Source of the DNA: Nakazawaea peltata
Lineage: Eukaryota > Ascomycota > Pichiomycetes > Alaninales > Pachysolenaceae
Direction of reading: 5' to 3'
Length of the DNA stretch: 64,000 bases
Assembly: GCA_001599355.1 (NCBI GenBank)
Contig: BCGQ01000004.1
Span: 689,249 to 753,248 of the forward strand
A program made the position numbers and the translations under genes. Positions within the stretch are counted from its first letter, which is position 1. Each line of letters begins with the position of its first letter. Below the pieces are notes generated by a model that did not search any database, was not told the DNA's origin, and was given only the letters and a program-made list of their open reading frames with translations. Shown one piece after another: positions 8,566-18,604 of the stretch.

Positions 8566-9318
8566 TTAGTCACGCTTCCAGCGGATTTTGGTAGGTTGAT
8601 GAGGTAAGTAGATACCACCAACTGTAAGGTCGGTATTCCATTGGTCGATATAGGAACATAACAGAGAAGAGAGGGCTAATTCTCTGGGAATTTTAGTTTC
8701 ATCGACTTTCAATGTGAATCCAGTCTTTCCAGCTGGTATTACTTGGCCAATACGTTCACGGATCTCACTTTCTTTTTCACCTAAATTCTTAACTTTTTCT
8801 AAGAATTTGCCGGAGGAAGTCCATTGATAAGTTTGACCATCCAGAAGTTGGAACATACGATAACTATCTATGGCATCGACCCTATGACCTATAATATGCC
8901 AACCCAATTCCAGGGCGCTGACATTGGGCAGTCGAATTAAAAGTACATTGGATCGAAGTCCGGCTCTTAATGTAGCTACTGGCTCATCACCGGTACCATC
9001 TTCTCCAGTATTACGTATTTCTGACGAGTACATCTTGTAGGCACCTTTAACGGCTCGTGAACGCACGAACCAAAATAACCTATCCTCGGCATCAGTGCTT
9101 CCGTTTGGTCTTTCGGGAGTGTCAGTGATATCAAACACATCAAATACTTTAGATCCCGTTCCAAACTTCTTGCGTACTGCGTATTCTTTGACACCTGATT
9201 CTGGTAACTCCACTATTTGAGGAATGTATCTAGATGCCCTACGATGAGGATGAAATAAAAGCGCTTTTGCCCTTACTACTGGGCGCATAACGGGAGAGAG
9301 AATCAATTCGATAGGCAT
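8566..9318 (-). CDS. 250-aa protein, possible tubby C-terminal-like fold
   Basis: I cannot name an orthologue. The order of segments is a DRLFWFVRSRA strand, KMYSSEIRNTGE, VATLRAGLRSNVLLIRLP, an ITGHR/YRMFQLLDGQTYQWTSSGKF stretch, a FTLKVDE strand and a final hydrophobic helix (LALSSLLCSYIDQW). It resembles fungal proteins with a tubby C-terminal-like (LURP/tubby) beta-barrel, including a W-x-S-S-G-x-F like central hairpin. There is no signal peptide or TM. The start is a clear ATG. It is transcribed in the same direction as PMT1, 220 bp away. The fold assignment is a low-confidence pattern match. Confidence 0.55.
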   Translation of the reverse strand: MPIELILSPVMRPVVRAKALLFHPHRRASRYIPQIVELPESGVKEYAVRKKFGTGSKVFDVFDITDTPERPNGSTDAEDRLFWFVRSRAVKGAYKMYSSEIRNTGEDGTGDEPVATLRAGLRSNVLLIRLPNVSALELGWHIIGHRVDAIDSYRMFQLLDGQTYQWTSSGKFLEKVKNLGEKESEIRERIGQVIPAGKTGFTLKVDETKIPRELALSSLLCSYIDQWNTDLTVGGIYLPHQPTKIRWKRD

Positions 9319-9562
9319 TACTTGGAGGATGTATGCAGATTAACAATAAAACAATAGCAATAGAGTATCCAGGGAGTGTATCCGGGGACTGTTTCTCGGG
9401 AAAGATAGAAGTTATCTACGAAAAAAAATCTAAGGGGTTATCTCCCCTTTTGTGGCTCAAGAATTCTGCAGAAATAAGATTGAGTTCGCACAGCATACAG
9501 AGGTAAAGGTCGTGTATTTATGACAAATATCAGAATGTGATGGGTCGTTTAAAAGTATTGAG

Positions 9563-9622
9563 ATGTATAGATTAATGTATAGATTAATGTATAGATTAAT
9601 GTATAGATTAATGTATAGATCA
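9563..9622. repeat. 12-bp tandem repeat ATGTATAGATTA, 5 copies
   Basis: Units start at 9563, 9575, 9587, 9599 and 9611. The first four are identical and the fifth ends in TCA instead of TTA. AT-rich. Confidence 0.95.
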
Positions 9623-10199
9623 GATGTATACATTGCTCTTATCTTTATAGTATATCAGTAAGACAACAACAATTGTTTAATAATATTTCCCCATCCAATA
9701 TTAGTAACACGTTTTAATCTCCCAGACCATCAAAAACCAAGAAAATATGAATAATAATTATGAGGCAAGGTAAACAAAAGGGCAGATTACTTTAATTACA
9801 TCGTTTATTGCTTATCAAAGCAATCTAAGATAACTTGAAGATAAAGAATAACGATTGGAAACTTGGGCAACCCACTCAAATGCCATGCAAATGACACCTC
9901 ATCTACTACATTAGTGTCCTCTAGATCTCAATCTTTTATATCTCTTCTGCTGTCCTCCAGCCATTCCACCTAAAAGGCATTACATATGACAAGTCTCAGA
10001 AAGGGCAAAGGCATCTCCCAAATTTCCCTGCGTTTGCCCTTTTTTCCCTTCTCCCACCTTAAAATGACAGCTACTGTGGTTTCCTCAGCGCAATTCCACA
10101 CATTACGCAATAATTTTTTTTATTTTCTTTTTTTTGTTATGCCCCCCAGAGGGGCTAGAGCCAAAGGGGTTCTGAGAATTATCGATGAGGCAGACTCGG

Positions 10200-10210
10200 C
10201 TATATATATT
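10200..10210 (+). promoter_or_regulatory. TATA element of the first MFS transporter
   Basis: A TATATATATT run lies about 90 bp upstream of the ATG at 10296, a suitable distance for a yeast TATA box. Confidence 0.5.
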
Positions 10211-10295
10211 GTGGAACGCCACATTTTATATTTCTCCATAACTCAACCTGAAAGCTATTACATTTGTGTGTTTGCAACATTAGTGGTTTATAGAG

Positions 10296-12026
10296 ATGAA
10301 CACACTTGACCAAAATACCCCCAGGGCAATCGTGGCTTCCGATGATGAAGGGAAACCAGAGACTCATTATTCATCCACGACCTCGTTTTCTGAGTCGATT
10401 TTTGGGTCTATAGAGAGTGAATCTGGAATCTCATATAAGATTATTGTTCCCTTTTCAGGAAGACGTCAATACGATGAGCTGGAACCAGATCTGGAAGAAA
10501 AGACCGCCACTTCTGAAGATGACCCAAATACAAGAGTTTACTATGTGAACAAAAATTGGACCGATGAGGAGGAAAACAAAGTGAAAAGAAAGGCAGATAT
10601 GATTGTTATGCCTTTATTGATGTTAGGATTCTTTGCTTTGCAGATCGATAGAGGTAATATCAGTAATGCTTTGACTGACACTTTTTTGACAGATTTGAAC
10701 ATCACCCAGAACCAAGTCAATGTTGGAAATCAATTATTATACGTTGGAATTGTTTTAGGTGAAATTCCAAGTAATTATGTGTTGCAAAAGGTTGGTCCAA
10801 GAACATGGATCAGTTTCCAGATTTTCATCTGGGGTATTATCTCATTCTGTCAATCCTTCATTAATAGTTATGCCTCATTCATTGCTACCCGTGTCTTGCT
10901 TGGATTTGCCGAATCTGGATTCATCTGTGCAGGATTGTTCTGCCTTAGTTGTTGGTACAAGAAGAATGAGCTTGGTCCAAGACACACTTTTTATTATATT
11001 GGAAATTACTTCGCCTTATGTGTCAGTGGATACATAGCTGCTGGTATCTTCCATATCAAATCTTGGGCAGGATGGAGATGGCTTTTCTTCATTGAAGGGT
11101 TGTTCACCATCGTTGTGGGTGTGTTCTTCTTTTTAATCTTCCCTCAATCCACAAGAATGACTAGTCCTATTTGGAACAAGAAACTTGAATTATTTAACGA
11201 GCGTGAAAGATATATCTTGACAAACAGATTACTCTTGGATGATCCTGTGAAACTGATACATCTCTCCGAACCAATGAGATTCAACGATATTGTGGTGGGC
11301 ATTAAGAAATGGAGAGCTTGGTTCCATGGGTTCTTGAGTTTCCTTGCCTTGGGTTCCTTTGCTGGTTTAAACACATACTACCCTTCTATTATTAAACAGA
11401 TGGGCTATACTAGTTACCAACTGAACGCTATGTCTTCTGTTGGGTACTGGATTGCTGGTATCTCATCAGTATTGTTCTCACTTTTCATTGCTAAAGTAAA
11501 ACCTTATGGAGCTTCTCTGCTTTTCGTTAGTGCATGGCTGATCATTTTCCTGATTGCTTATAGATCAATTATCGGCTCAGCCTCCAACGTGACAAAGTAT
11601 ATTGTTTTAACACTCTTAGAAGGGTCATATATGGTTTTCCACGTGATCAACACTTACTGGGTATCGGTCAATTCTCTCACCCAAACCGATAGATCGGTTC
11701 TGTTACTGTTAAATATTATGCTTGTAAATATGGGTAACATTTACGGAAATCAAATTTTACGTGCTGAAGACAAACCTGACTACCAAAAGGGATTACTTCT
11801 GCTGATTCTCTTATTTACCTTCCTGTTCATCGGAACTGCAGCCTTTATGCTGCAATACTACTGGAAGAACAAACAGTTAGATAAGCACTACAGTTATATT
11901 CAAAAGGATGCCCAAAAAGGTGAAAATGTCGGAAAGGATAGCCAAGGCCATATCGTGATTGACTTCTCAGGGCTGGTGGGTCATGATAAACATGAAATAT
12001 ATAACTCATTTAGGTATAGCCCATGA
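10296..12026 (+). CDS. MFS anion:cation symporter (DAL5 family), SOA1-like
   Basis: A 576-aa plasma-membrane transporter of the allantoate permease/ACS family with about 12 TM helices. A soluble N-terminus (about 1-105) ends in a WTDEEENKVKRKAD segment. TM1 carries the hallmark FFALQIDRGNISNAL (about 117-131), followed by the QVNVGNQLLYVGIVLGEIPSN motif of TM2. A central loop near NERERYILTNRLLLDDP is typical of the family. The strongest resemblance I recall is to YIL166C/SOA1, a sulfonate and inorganic-sulfur transporter, so sulfur-anion uptake is the leading guess. Other ACS members carry nicotinate, pantothenate or biotin precursors. The next gene is a divergent paralogue. No Met4/Cbf1-type CACGTG is visible in the promoter. 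Confidence 0.8.
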   Translation: MNTLDQNTPRAIVASDDEGKPETHYSSTTSFSESIFGSIESESGISYKIIVPFSGRRQYDELEPDLEEKTATSEDDPNTRVYYVNKNWTDEEENKVKRKADMIVMPLLMLGFFALQIDRGNISNALTDTFLTDLNITQNQVNVGNQLLYVGIVLGEIPSNYVLQKVGPRTWISFQIFIWGIISFCQSFINSYASFIATRVLLGFAESGFICAGLFCLSCWYKKNELGPRHTFYYIGNYFALCVSGYIAAGIFHIKSWAGWRWLFFIEGLFTIVVGVFFFLIFPQSTRMTSPIWNKKLELFNERERYILTNRLLLDDPVKLIHLSEPMRFNDIVVGIKKWRAWFHGFLSFLALGSFAGLNTYYPSIIKQMGYTSYQLNAMSSVGYWIAGISSVLFSLFIAKVKPYGASLLFVSAWLIIFLIAYRSIIGSASNVTKYIVLTLLEGSYMVFHVINTYWVSVNSLTQTDRSVLLLLNIMLVNMGNIYGNQILRAEDKPDYQKGLLLLILLFTFLFIGTAAFMLQYYWKNKQLDKHYSYIQKDAQKGENVGKDSQGHIVIDFSGLVGHDKHEIYNSFRYSP

Positions 12027-12577
12027 ATGATTTGAGTATTTAGTATCTATTGTAGGACTTATTACCGGATTAGGAAATCGGGACCTGGGTACAGCCGTGA
12101 GTCAGCTGTTGTGGGTGGATCTCGGCTATCATTGCTGTTTATCAAGGCTCTTGTTACCATGGTGTTGCCTTATTATGAGGTATCAAGGCTCTGCAGTAAA
12201 AGGTTCCTCCTCATGTCATAATCTACCTAGTTAACCACAATCATCTCCGTGCAACATTTATCTCAATTGATATGCGTCAGGGGTTAACTTTCACTAGGGA
12301 CGGCTGACGAGGCTTAGGAACCGACTATTTTTTAGGGGAAGAAAGTCATTTTTTTTTTTTTGCTGAATCTTCGCTCTTTATTGGTACACATGGTGTTAAA
12401 GTCTTGGCAGAAGTAGTTTGAGGAAATGCACTGGAGTTTTTTGAGCAGGAGGAGAACTGCACCAAATCGTTATCTACTATTTTTAGCCTGACATGTTTCG
12501 GCAGATCCGATTCAATTTAGTATATAAGTATGGGATCACCTACATAAAACTTCTTGAGTAGACAAATCGTATACAAA
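12027..12577. other. Intergenic region between the two MFS genes
   Basis: This stretch contains a poly-T tract (about 12349-12361) and a TATATAAG TATA element near 12520-12527, about 55 bp upstream of the next ATG. No gene is seen. Confidence 0.6.
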
Positions 12578-14272
12578 ATGAATGTTAATTTCGAGTCTAT
12601 GACCCAACACCAGATCTTCCCTTCCAGTATGTCGCCTTTCGGTAGAGATAGCCAGCCAATTATAGAGCTGCATGGTCATTATGCAAAGGAAGGGGCTTGG
12701 AGCAAAGTCAAGAAATGTACTATTATAGTACCCAAGTCACAGGGAGTATTTCCTAAATCTGGGTCCGCGTTGCCAATGGAGACAAGTGAACAACCAGACA
12801 CCAAAACTTATCATATCAATAATGAATGGACCAGAGAAGATGAGCTTAAAGCTGAGCGCAGTATCAATTACAGAGTGATGTATTTGATCATTTTCGTGCA
12901 GTTAACTTTCAGCTTTGCGTGGGATGTCATCCATACCCCAGATTATCATTATGACTACTCGAGTTATTACTATGTCACGAGAGTCAATACTTTTCTGTAT
13001 TTTGAGGGGATGTGGCTGTTGACTGCATTGTTAGAGATTCCATTCATGTATTGGCTGCAAATGGTGGGGCCTAGAAATTGGCTCGCCGTACAAGGTCTTT
13101 GTTTGGGTATTTTTTATCTTGGTATATCATTCACCACTTCTGACTCCGTATATTATCCACTTGTACTTGTTCTGGGGTTATTTGAAGCGGGATTCTTGTC
13201 AATTACATTGTACTATGTCTCAACATTCTACAAGAAATCTCAATATACTTCGAGGTTCAGTGTCATCTTTTTTCTGAGATCTGTGGGTCATTGTATCTCT
13301 GGATTTTTAAGTGGTGGTCTTGCTACTCTTTCCGGTTTAACTGAAAGCTATGGATCTTGGCCACTTTCACCTCTGGTCCAAGCTGGTATATTTTTGTTCG
13401 CTGCCGTATTATTCTTCTTCCTTGCACCTGCCGATCCGTATACTGGAAATATCATGTTCCTGAAACCGGAGAAGAAGTCATTCTTCAGTGAAGAGACCAA
13501 GAAAGTATGGACTAACTGTTTGTTGATCAATGACCCACTGAAAGCTCTTACTTATGAACGTAGAATGTCCGGCCCAGAATTCTTCAGTGGGTTCCGCAGT
13601 TGGAAAGTTTGGTTACATGGATTGATTGCTTTGGCATCTGCTGGCCCTTACCTTTATTTCCAATCGTATATTGTATTATATGCGAGCGAGTATTATGTCG
13701 ATGGTTGGACTATTGTTGCAATGACATCCTTACCTTATCTTGGTGCTGGCTTGTTGATATTAGTTCTGATGGGTCTTATTCAACAAGGTGTTCCATACAC
13801 AGTGTTTTTGGTATTGATTTCCGGATGGCTGCTTGCTCCTCTTGCCATTATGCTCGATCATATCAATCGTTCTTCATCTGTTGGCGAAACAACGGGCTAC
13901 ATTGTCTTCTTATTCTATATGTTGACATATTTTGTGGTTCCTCTGCTCAATTTCCCGTGGCTTACAGAGAATTCTCTTACTCCAGCAGAAAGAGCTTTCC
14001 TGCTTCTGTTTTCTGCTGTTTGCATAACTTTGAGTCAATTGTGGTCTTTCGCATTATCGAAGACTGGTCTTCGAATTATTCCATTTGCCGTAGGTGTCGG
14101 TGTAACCGGATTTGTCATCCTATTATCAATTCTTCTTGCTGTTTTATATAGCAACAAGAATATGAATTATCTGAAAGTGACTACATGGGATGAAATGCCT
14201 GATGGTCCATTATATGACTTCACCCAGCCTCCTGAGACTCAATTATTACCATATATGAGATATTCTATTTAA
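12578..14272 (+). CDS. Divergent MFS protein, paralogue of the upstream SOA1-like transporter
   Basis: A 564-aa protein with about 12 TM helices. It shares with its upstream neighbour the pre-TM1 signature (YHINNEWTREDELKAERS versus YYVNKNWTDEEENKVKRK), the MVGPRNWLAVQ segment, the SWKVWLHG motif of the central loop and a C-terminus ending in RYS plus one residue. The family signature in TM1, DRGNISNAL, is replaced by a Tyr/Asp-rich stretch (WDVIHTPDYHYDYSSYYY). Substrate handling may therefore have changed, or the protein may act as a sensor. The start is set at 12578 (AAAATG). The frame reaches 12554 only through a TTG. The gene is intact and probably arose by tandem duplication followed by fast divergence. 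Confidence 0.75.
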   Translation: MNVNFESMTQHQIFPSSMSPFGRDSQPIIELHGHYAKEGAWSKVKKCTIIVPKSQGVFPKSGSALPMETSEQPDTKTYHINNEWTREDELKAERSINYRVMYLIIFVQLTFSFAWDVIHTPDYHYDYSSYYYVTRVNTFLYFEGMWLLTALLEIPFMYWLQMVGPRNWLAVQGLCLGIFYLGISFTTSDSVYYPLVLVLGLFEAGFLSITLYYVSTFYKKSQYTSRFSVIFFLRSVGHCISGFLSGGLATLSGLTESYGSWPLSPLVQAGIFLFAAVLFFFLAPADPYTGNIMFLKPEKKSFFSEETKKVWTNCLLINDPLKALTYERRMSGPEFFSGFRSWKVWLHGLIALASAGPYLYFQSYIVLYASEYYVDGWTIVAMTSLPYLGAGLLILVLMGLIQQGVPYTVFLVLISGWLLAPLAIMLDHINRSSSVGETTGYIVFLFYMLTYFVVPLLNFPWLTENSLTPAERAFLLLFSAVCITLSQLWSFALSKTGLRIIPFAVGVGVTGFVILLSILLAVLYSNKNMNYLKVTTWDEMPDGPLYDFTQPPETQLLPYMRYSI

Positions 14273-14437
14273 CGACTTAATAACATGTTATTTTATTATC
14301 ACTAAGGGGTGTTACCCCCAATTAAAAGTAGTGCATCGTTTCCTAAAATCCTAATTAGTAATTCGTATAATGCTAACCCTCGATCACTTTAAAGCTGAGT
14401 AACCAAGAGATGTCTCTGATGGATTAGACGGCAGATC

Positions 14438-15523
14438 ATGCGACCTAAAGTTATAGTGAAAGTGCCCTTGGATAAACAGGTGTTGAATAACAACTATCCT
14501 GATATTCAATGGTCAGAAGAGAAGAATGCGAGATTACTGGAGATAGTCAAAAATGCCCAAGTCACCGAGGATTTCAAAGTTACAGGAATCAATGTGGGGC
14601 AATTGTCTACTGAATTCAAGGTTCCTGTGGATTTTTTATTGCGTCATTTCATTAAGATATACAATGAGTTGAAACTTCAACGTGAGAATGATGTTATGGG
14701 TAGAGATCCTTCCGTTTTACATGCAGATACTCCGCCAATAACACTGGTGCGAAGTCTCCATTCACTTAGATCCAATAAAAGGAGCTCACGGAACTTGAGG
14801 TTCAATGAAACTGCTGGCAGCACATTGGCTACACCTCCTGTTCCTCCTATGCCAGATCTTGATCTGATGAGTCAGTCATATATTCCATTATCACCAGGTG
14901 AGAAAGTAGAGATAAACCATGGCACATATTCGTACTATTTGCATGGGGGTCATTATAAGCTGGCTACGAATTCTGAGGATGAGAAGGAGTCAGGAGATGA
15001 AGAAGAGCATATGAATGGTGAATTATCATCTCAATTAATGCTACATAGATCGAAATTTGCACCTGTTCCGAAATTGGTGAGCTCCGAAATAGATCTGCTT
15101 TTCCAATCTACAGAGCCAGAAGAAGAAACTCAGGGGGATATTCAACATACGACTGACGGTCATAATGGGAAAACAAATGGGAAAGTTGCAGATCTTCGGC
15201 TGAAATTCGAATCTTTGAAAGTGTCTGAATCCCCAAAAACTCACCAAATCTCCAACAATAAAAATGTATTAATATACCTGCAATCTCTGAAAGCAGCACC
15301 TTCAACAACCACAGCGACCACAATAGCTACCGCTATAAGGACTATTGAGAAAAATTCAGAGCCATCTGAGTCCCCACCTTCTCATCTGTCGTCATCGACA
15401 GAAGTCGGGACATCGGCTCATCCAACTGAGCAAATTACAAATATTCCCGGAAGGAGAGACTCGGCTAGTAGTGATTTAAGCAATAGGAGTGAGCTTGAGA
15501 AGCTGCTTCTTGACAGATTGTAG
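14438..15523 (+). CDS. ATG29: Autophagy protein Atg29
   Basis: A 361-aa protein with the short N-terminal Atg29 domain (about residues 1-85): VIVKVP, then YPDIQWSEEKNARLLEIV and a helix-turn segment ending FLLRHFIKIYNEL. A long disordered, acidic, Ser/Thr-rich region follows. The last residues, SELEKLLLDRL, match the S. cerevisiae C-terminal SALEEALMDRL. In yeast, Atg29 binds Atg31 and Atg17 and organises the phagophore assembly site. The protein is longer than S. cerevisiae Atg29 (213 aa) because of the central disordered insert. No obvious Atg31 is present in the window. Confidence 0.85.
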   Translation: MRPKVIVKVPLDKQVLNNNYPDIQWSEEKNARLLEIVKNAQVTEDFKVTGINVGQLSTEFKVPVDFLLRHFIKIYNELKLQRENDVMGRDPSVLHADTPPITLVRSLHSLRSNKRSSRNLRFNETAGSTLATPPVPPMPDLDLMSQSYIPLSPGEKVEINHGTYSYYLHGGHYKLATNSEDEKESGDEEEHMNGELSSQLMLHRSKFAPVPKLVSSEIDLLFQSTEPEEETQGDIQHTTDGHNGKTNGKVADLRLKFESLKVSESPKTHQISNNKNVLIYLQSLKAAPSTTTATTIATAIRTIEKNSEPSESPPSHLSSSTEVGTSAHPTEQITNIPGRRDSASSDLSNRSELEKLLLDRL

Positions 15524-15768
15524 GAGGAGTGAGTGTGATGGGTTGTAGCAGCTGGCCTCGGAATAACCCTTCGATCCGGCCTATCTGCCCCACCCTACTG
15601 ATTCCGTCTGCCTCTCCTACCAGCTCTCCCTTCTTTCCTCCTCCCCCTCGCCTATAACTTCCTCGACAGCCCCAATTGCGCAGCCTAAAATTCACCTTAT
15701 AGAAAATAAATAAACCTCTCAGCGCTTAATCTCATTGGATAAGAACCTGTAATTGATAAAGATAGACT

Positions 15769-16719
15769 ATGCAGAGATTGGGTCGTAGAATGACTTCATT
15801 GCAATTCGTTAGAGGCTTGAGTGGTTCATCAAACAATGTATACCAAGTTTTGTCACCTCTGGAGTTCTCGGAGTTGCGGAGCAAGGCTGACTCGCTTAAA
15901 GTGATCGATTCCACTTGGTACATGCCAAATGCCGGCAAGACTGGACTGGGAGAATTTGCCAAAGAACGTATTCCGGGATCGATTTACTTGGACATTGATC
16001 AGATCATCGATTTCAAATCGAAACTTCCTCATATGTTACCAGATTTGAAGACTTTCAACGAAGAAATCAGCAAATTGGGTATTAGCCGTGACGATAAATT
16101 GGTTATTTATGACAAGCAAGGTATCTTTGCTAACTGCCGTGCTGCTTGGATGTTTGAAATCTTTGGACACGAGTTGAAGAAGATCTTCCTTTTGAATAAC
16201 TACCCATTATATTTACTGGAAGGTGGAGAATTGGAGAAAGATACACCTCCTCTGGTTACTCCAAGTGATTCTGCAACTTATGAAGCAATTGGTCTCAACA
16301 AGAGCAAGGTTATTGCGTTTGATGATTTGCTCAAATTGGTCGAGACTGGTCTGATCTCAGATTATTACTTATTAGATGCCAGATCACCAGGAAGATTTTC
16401 TGGATCAGCTCCAGAACCTCGTGCTGGTTTAAGCAGCGGTCATGTTCCTACTGCTATTAATGTACCATTCACCGATTTATTATCGGGACCTGAGAAGACT
16501 ATTCCACTGAAAGAAGTTTTACAAGAGTACTTTGCATCCAAGAATATTAAAGATGACAAACCAATCATCATCATGTGCGGTACTGGTGTTACCGCTTGTG
16601 TTGCAAAGACTTGTTTGGATCATCTGGGTTTAAATAAGAGTGGACATATTATTTATGATGGAAGTTGGACTGAATGGCTGCTGCTGCTGCCTGAGAAGTA
16701 CATTATTAAGGACAATTGA
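15769..16719 (+). CDS. TUM1: Thiosulfate/3-mercaptopyruvate sulfurtransferase Tum1
   Basis: A 316-aa protein with two rhodanese domains. The N-terminal inactive domain contains VIDSTWYMPNAG and a DDKLVIYDKQGIFANCRAAW stretch. The C-terminal active domain contains LLDARSPGRFSG, EPRAGLSSGHVP and the catalytic loop CGTGVTA with Cys270. DGSWTEW near the end is a family signature. Tum1 passes sulfur from the desulfurase Nfs1 to the Uba4/Urm1 system for tRNA wobble-uridine thiolation. A basic N-terminus (MQRLGRRMTSLQFVRGLS) could be a mitochondrial presequence. Four consecutive CTG codons (16678-16689) follow TEW and would read as Ala-Ala-Ala-Ala under the CUG-Ala code. Confidence 0.92.
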   Translation: MQRLGRRMTSLQFVRGLSGSSNNVYQVLSPLEFSELRSKADSLKVIDSTWYMPNAGKTGLGEFAKERIPGSIYLDIDQIIDFKSKLPHMLPDLKTFNEEISKLGISRDDKLVIYDKQGIFANCRAAWMFEIFGHELKKIFLLNNYPLYLLEGGELEKDTPPLVTPSDSATYEAIGLNKSKVIAFDDLLKLVETGLISDYYLLDARSPGRFSGSAPEPRAGLSSGHVPTAINVPFTDLLSGPEKTIPLKEVLQEYFASKNIKDDKPIIIMCGTGVTACVAKTCLDHLGLNKSGHIIYDGSWTEWLLLLPEKYIIKDN

Positions 16720-16941
16720 GCGTCTAAACATCTGTCTACTATCACCTACTGATCATCTGTATAACTGAATTACTATAAACTGAACTTCTATAAACTGACC
16801 CCACGTAGATCTAGACTTCTTTAAATGGAAATTGCCAAATTAGGAGTATTTTTCTCTTGGAAAATCCTACGAAAACTAAAGGGCGCTTAATCCTTTAAGG
16901 TGTAGTTAAACACTATACGGTAGAAGAAGGTAGACGGTATC

Positions 16942-18438
16942 ATGTCAGTCTTGCCTGGAATTAGCACAGGAGATGTCGAACAGACATTCTCTGCAGGTTT
17001 AGATTTCGTAGAGGCCGAAAATCTCGTCCAATCGGTTGAGCACCATCAACTTAAACTTGCCCCTTTACAAGAATTGATCTTGGACATAGAGAATAATGAG
17101 TTGGTGAAGTTGAGGGTGATGGAAGGAATTGCTGAGACTAGTGGGACTGAGCTTGCTATGAAGGTGGCGTATGACTTTAGAGGGCCTATGAAGTTGCTGG
17201 TTTATACATATAAGGGGTGTGAGCTTAGTGTTGATGGAAATATTTCGATGGAGGAGAAGAAGGAAGAGAAGGAGGAGGAGACGGAGACTGAGAATGCAGT
17301 TGAGAACAAAGATGAAGATGGCGATGTCATCATTACTGAAGAAGAGGATGTCAGGGCTGAGAAAAAACCTAGAATTGTGGATGAACCACTCTTGAAACTG
17401 AATTTGAACCTCGCGTTATACTTGGAAAAACAACGAATCAATCTGCTGCAACTTAATAGCTCTTTTCAGATGGGCAAGAAGATTTTGGGTCCTCGTGTAT
17501 TGATATGTGGATCTCTGAGATCAGGTAAATCCCATCTTTCAAGATTCTTACTGTCATATGCTCTCAAAATGGATAGACAACTGGTGTTAGTCAATACCGA
17601 TCCTCTTAGACCGTCATTTGGATGTCCGGGATTAATCACAGCTACACCAATATCGGATATTTTTAATGTTGAAAACGTTGCATTTGGAGAAACTGAAGCT
17701 ACAGGATCTAGTTTCTTCCACCCTAAACAACCTCTTGTTAAATGTGTTGGTCTTGAAGATTGGAAATCAAATGTAGATCTTTATAAGGAATCTTTACTGA
17801 AATTAGCAGGCCCATTAAACGAGAGAATGGAAGGTGATTTGGATATATGTAATGGTGGAACTATAGTCGATACGCCTTCTGGATTAACTGATGACTTAGT
17901 CAAGGAATTCATCGCCTTATTCAAGATAAATATCATTATTCAGATCGATTCAAGTATGAAAATCGAATCCACACCAGAATTAAAGGTGTTTAATCTTCCA
18001 AAAAGTGCAAATATCATCGATGAAACTGACCAATTCATCAGACAAATTCAACAAAGAAGTATCAGAGAATATTTCTACGGTCTCGAAAAGCAAGCATTAT
18101 CCCCTTACACTCTCACGTGCAATTACTCAGATTTGAAAGTGGTTCAACCAATAAACAAGAATAGATCTCTGAATTTGTCGGCACCTTCCTCAACTGATTT
18201 CGATAAAAGTTCATTACTGGACGACAAATACTTCCAAGCTCTCGAGGTGAACGCTTCAAATATCAATAACTCGATCTTGAATCTCCCAAGACCAGGTGAC
18301 CCATTCTCTACAATTTGTTATGTGTGTGTGTTGAGTTGCGATGACGAACGTAAGAAGTGTCGTATCCTTTTGCCAACCCCTAGCAGTCGACTTCCTGTCA
18401 CTGACTTCATCCTCACAGAGTATAGATACTACGAGTGA
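16942..18438 (+). CDS. CLP1: mRNA cleavage and polyadenylation factor Clp1
   Basis: A 498-aa CF IA subunit that bridges Pcf11 to the 3'-end processing machinery. The N-terminal beta domain (about 1-95) is followed by a Glu/Lys-rich insert (about 100-145). Next comes the P-loop domain with Walker A GSxRSGKS at residues 190-197, where x is a CTG codon. NTDPLRPSFGCPG and ISDIF segments follow, then a C-terminal domain ending RLPVTDFILTEYRYYE, which matches yeast Clp1. REYFYG-x-E-K-ALSPY (about 374-389) is also conserved. The Walker A Lys196 is intact, so ATP binding is likely. Fungal Clp1 is thought to lack polynucleotide-kinase activity. Confidence 0.92.
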   Translation: MSVLPGISTGDVEQTFSAGLDFVEAENLVQSVEHHQLKLAPLQELILDIENNELVKLRVMEGIAETSGTELAMKVAYDFRGPMKLLVYTYKGCELSVDGNISMEEKKEEKEEETETENAVENKDEDGDVIITEEEDVRAEKKPRIVDEPLLKLNLNLALYLEKQRINLLQLNSSFQMGKKILGPRVLICGSLRSGKSHLSRFLLSYALKMDRQLVLVNTDPLRPSFGCPGLITATPISDIFNVENVAFGETEATGSSFFHPKQPLVKCVGLEDWKSNVDLYKESLLKLAGPLNERMEGDLDICNGGTIVDTPSGLTDDLVKEFIALFKINIIIQIDSSMKIESTPELKVFNLPKSANIIDETDQFIRQIQQRSIREYFYGLEKQALSPYTLTCNYSDLKVVQPINKNRSLNLSAPSSTDFDKSSLLDDKYFQALEVNASNINNSILNLPRPGDPFSTICYVCVLSCDDERKKCRILLPTPSSRLPVTDFILTEYRYYE

Positions 18439-18604
18439 GTACTGTAATATATAGTGAATATAGATTTAGATGAGCACTTTATCACTTTATATTTGTAGTT
18501 TCAGATGAGCACTTTATCAATTCATTAGTAGTGAGATTAATGAAGTGACGAGAATTTTATCTAGGTAAAAGTCCCAGATATAGCATCCCAGATATATCAG
18601 TGTC

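Larger units (their letters stand above)
9319..10295. other. Divergent intergenic region with 12-bp tandem repeats
   Basis: This is a 977-bp gap between a minus-strand gene and the plus-strand transporter. It contains the 12-bp array at 9563-9622, T-rich tracts near 10105-10140, and a TATATATATT element near 10200. An open frame from 9986 overlaps the transporter start in another frame. It lies mostly upstream of the TATA element and is not called. Confidence 0.6.

Noticed and set aside
9986-10309. Open frame of 107 codons overlapping the first MFS gene start
   Set aside because: It lies mostly upstream of the TATA element at 10200, has low-complexity Phe-rich content, and is in another frame. 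It is probably not transcribed as an mRNA.
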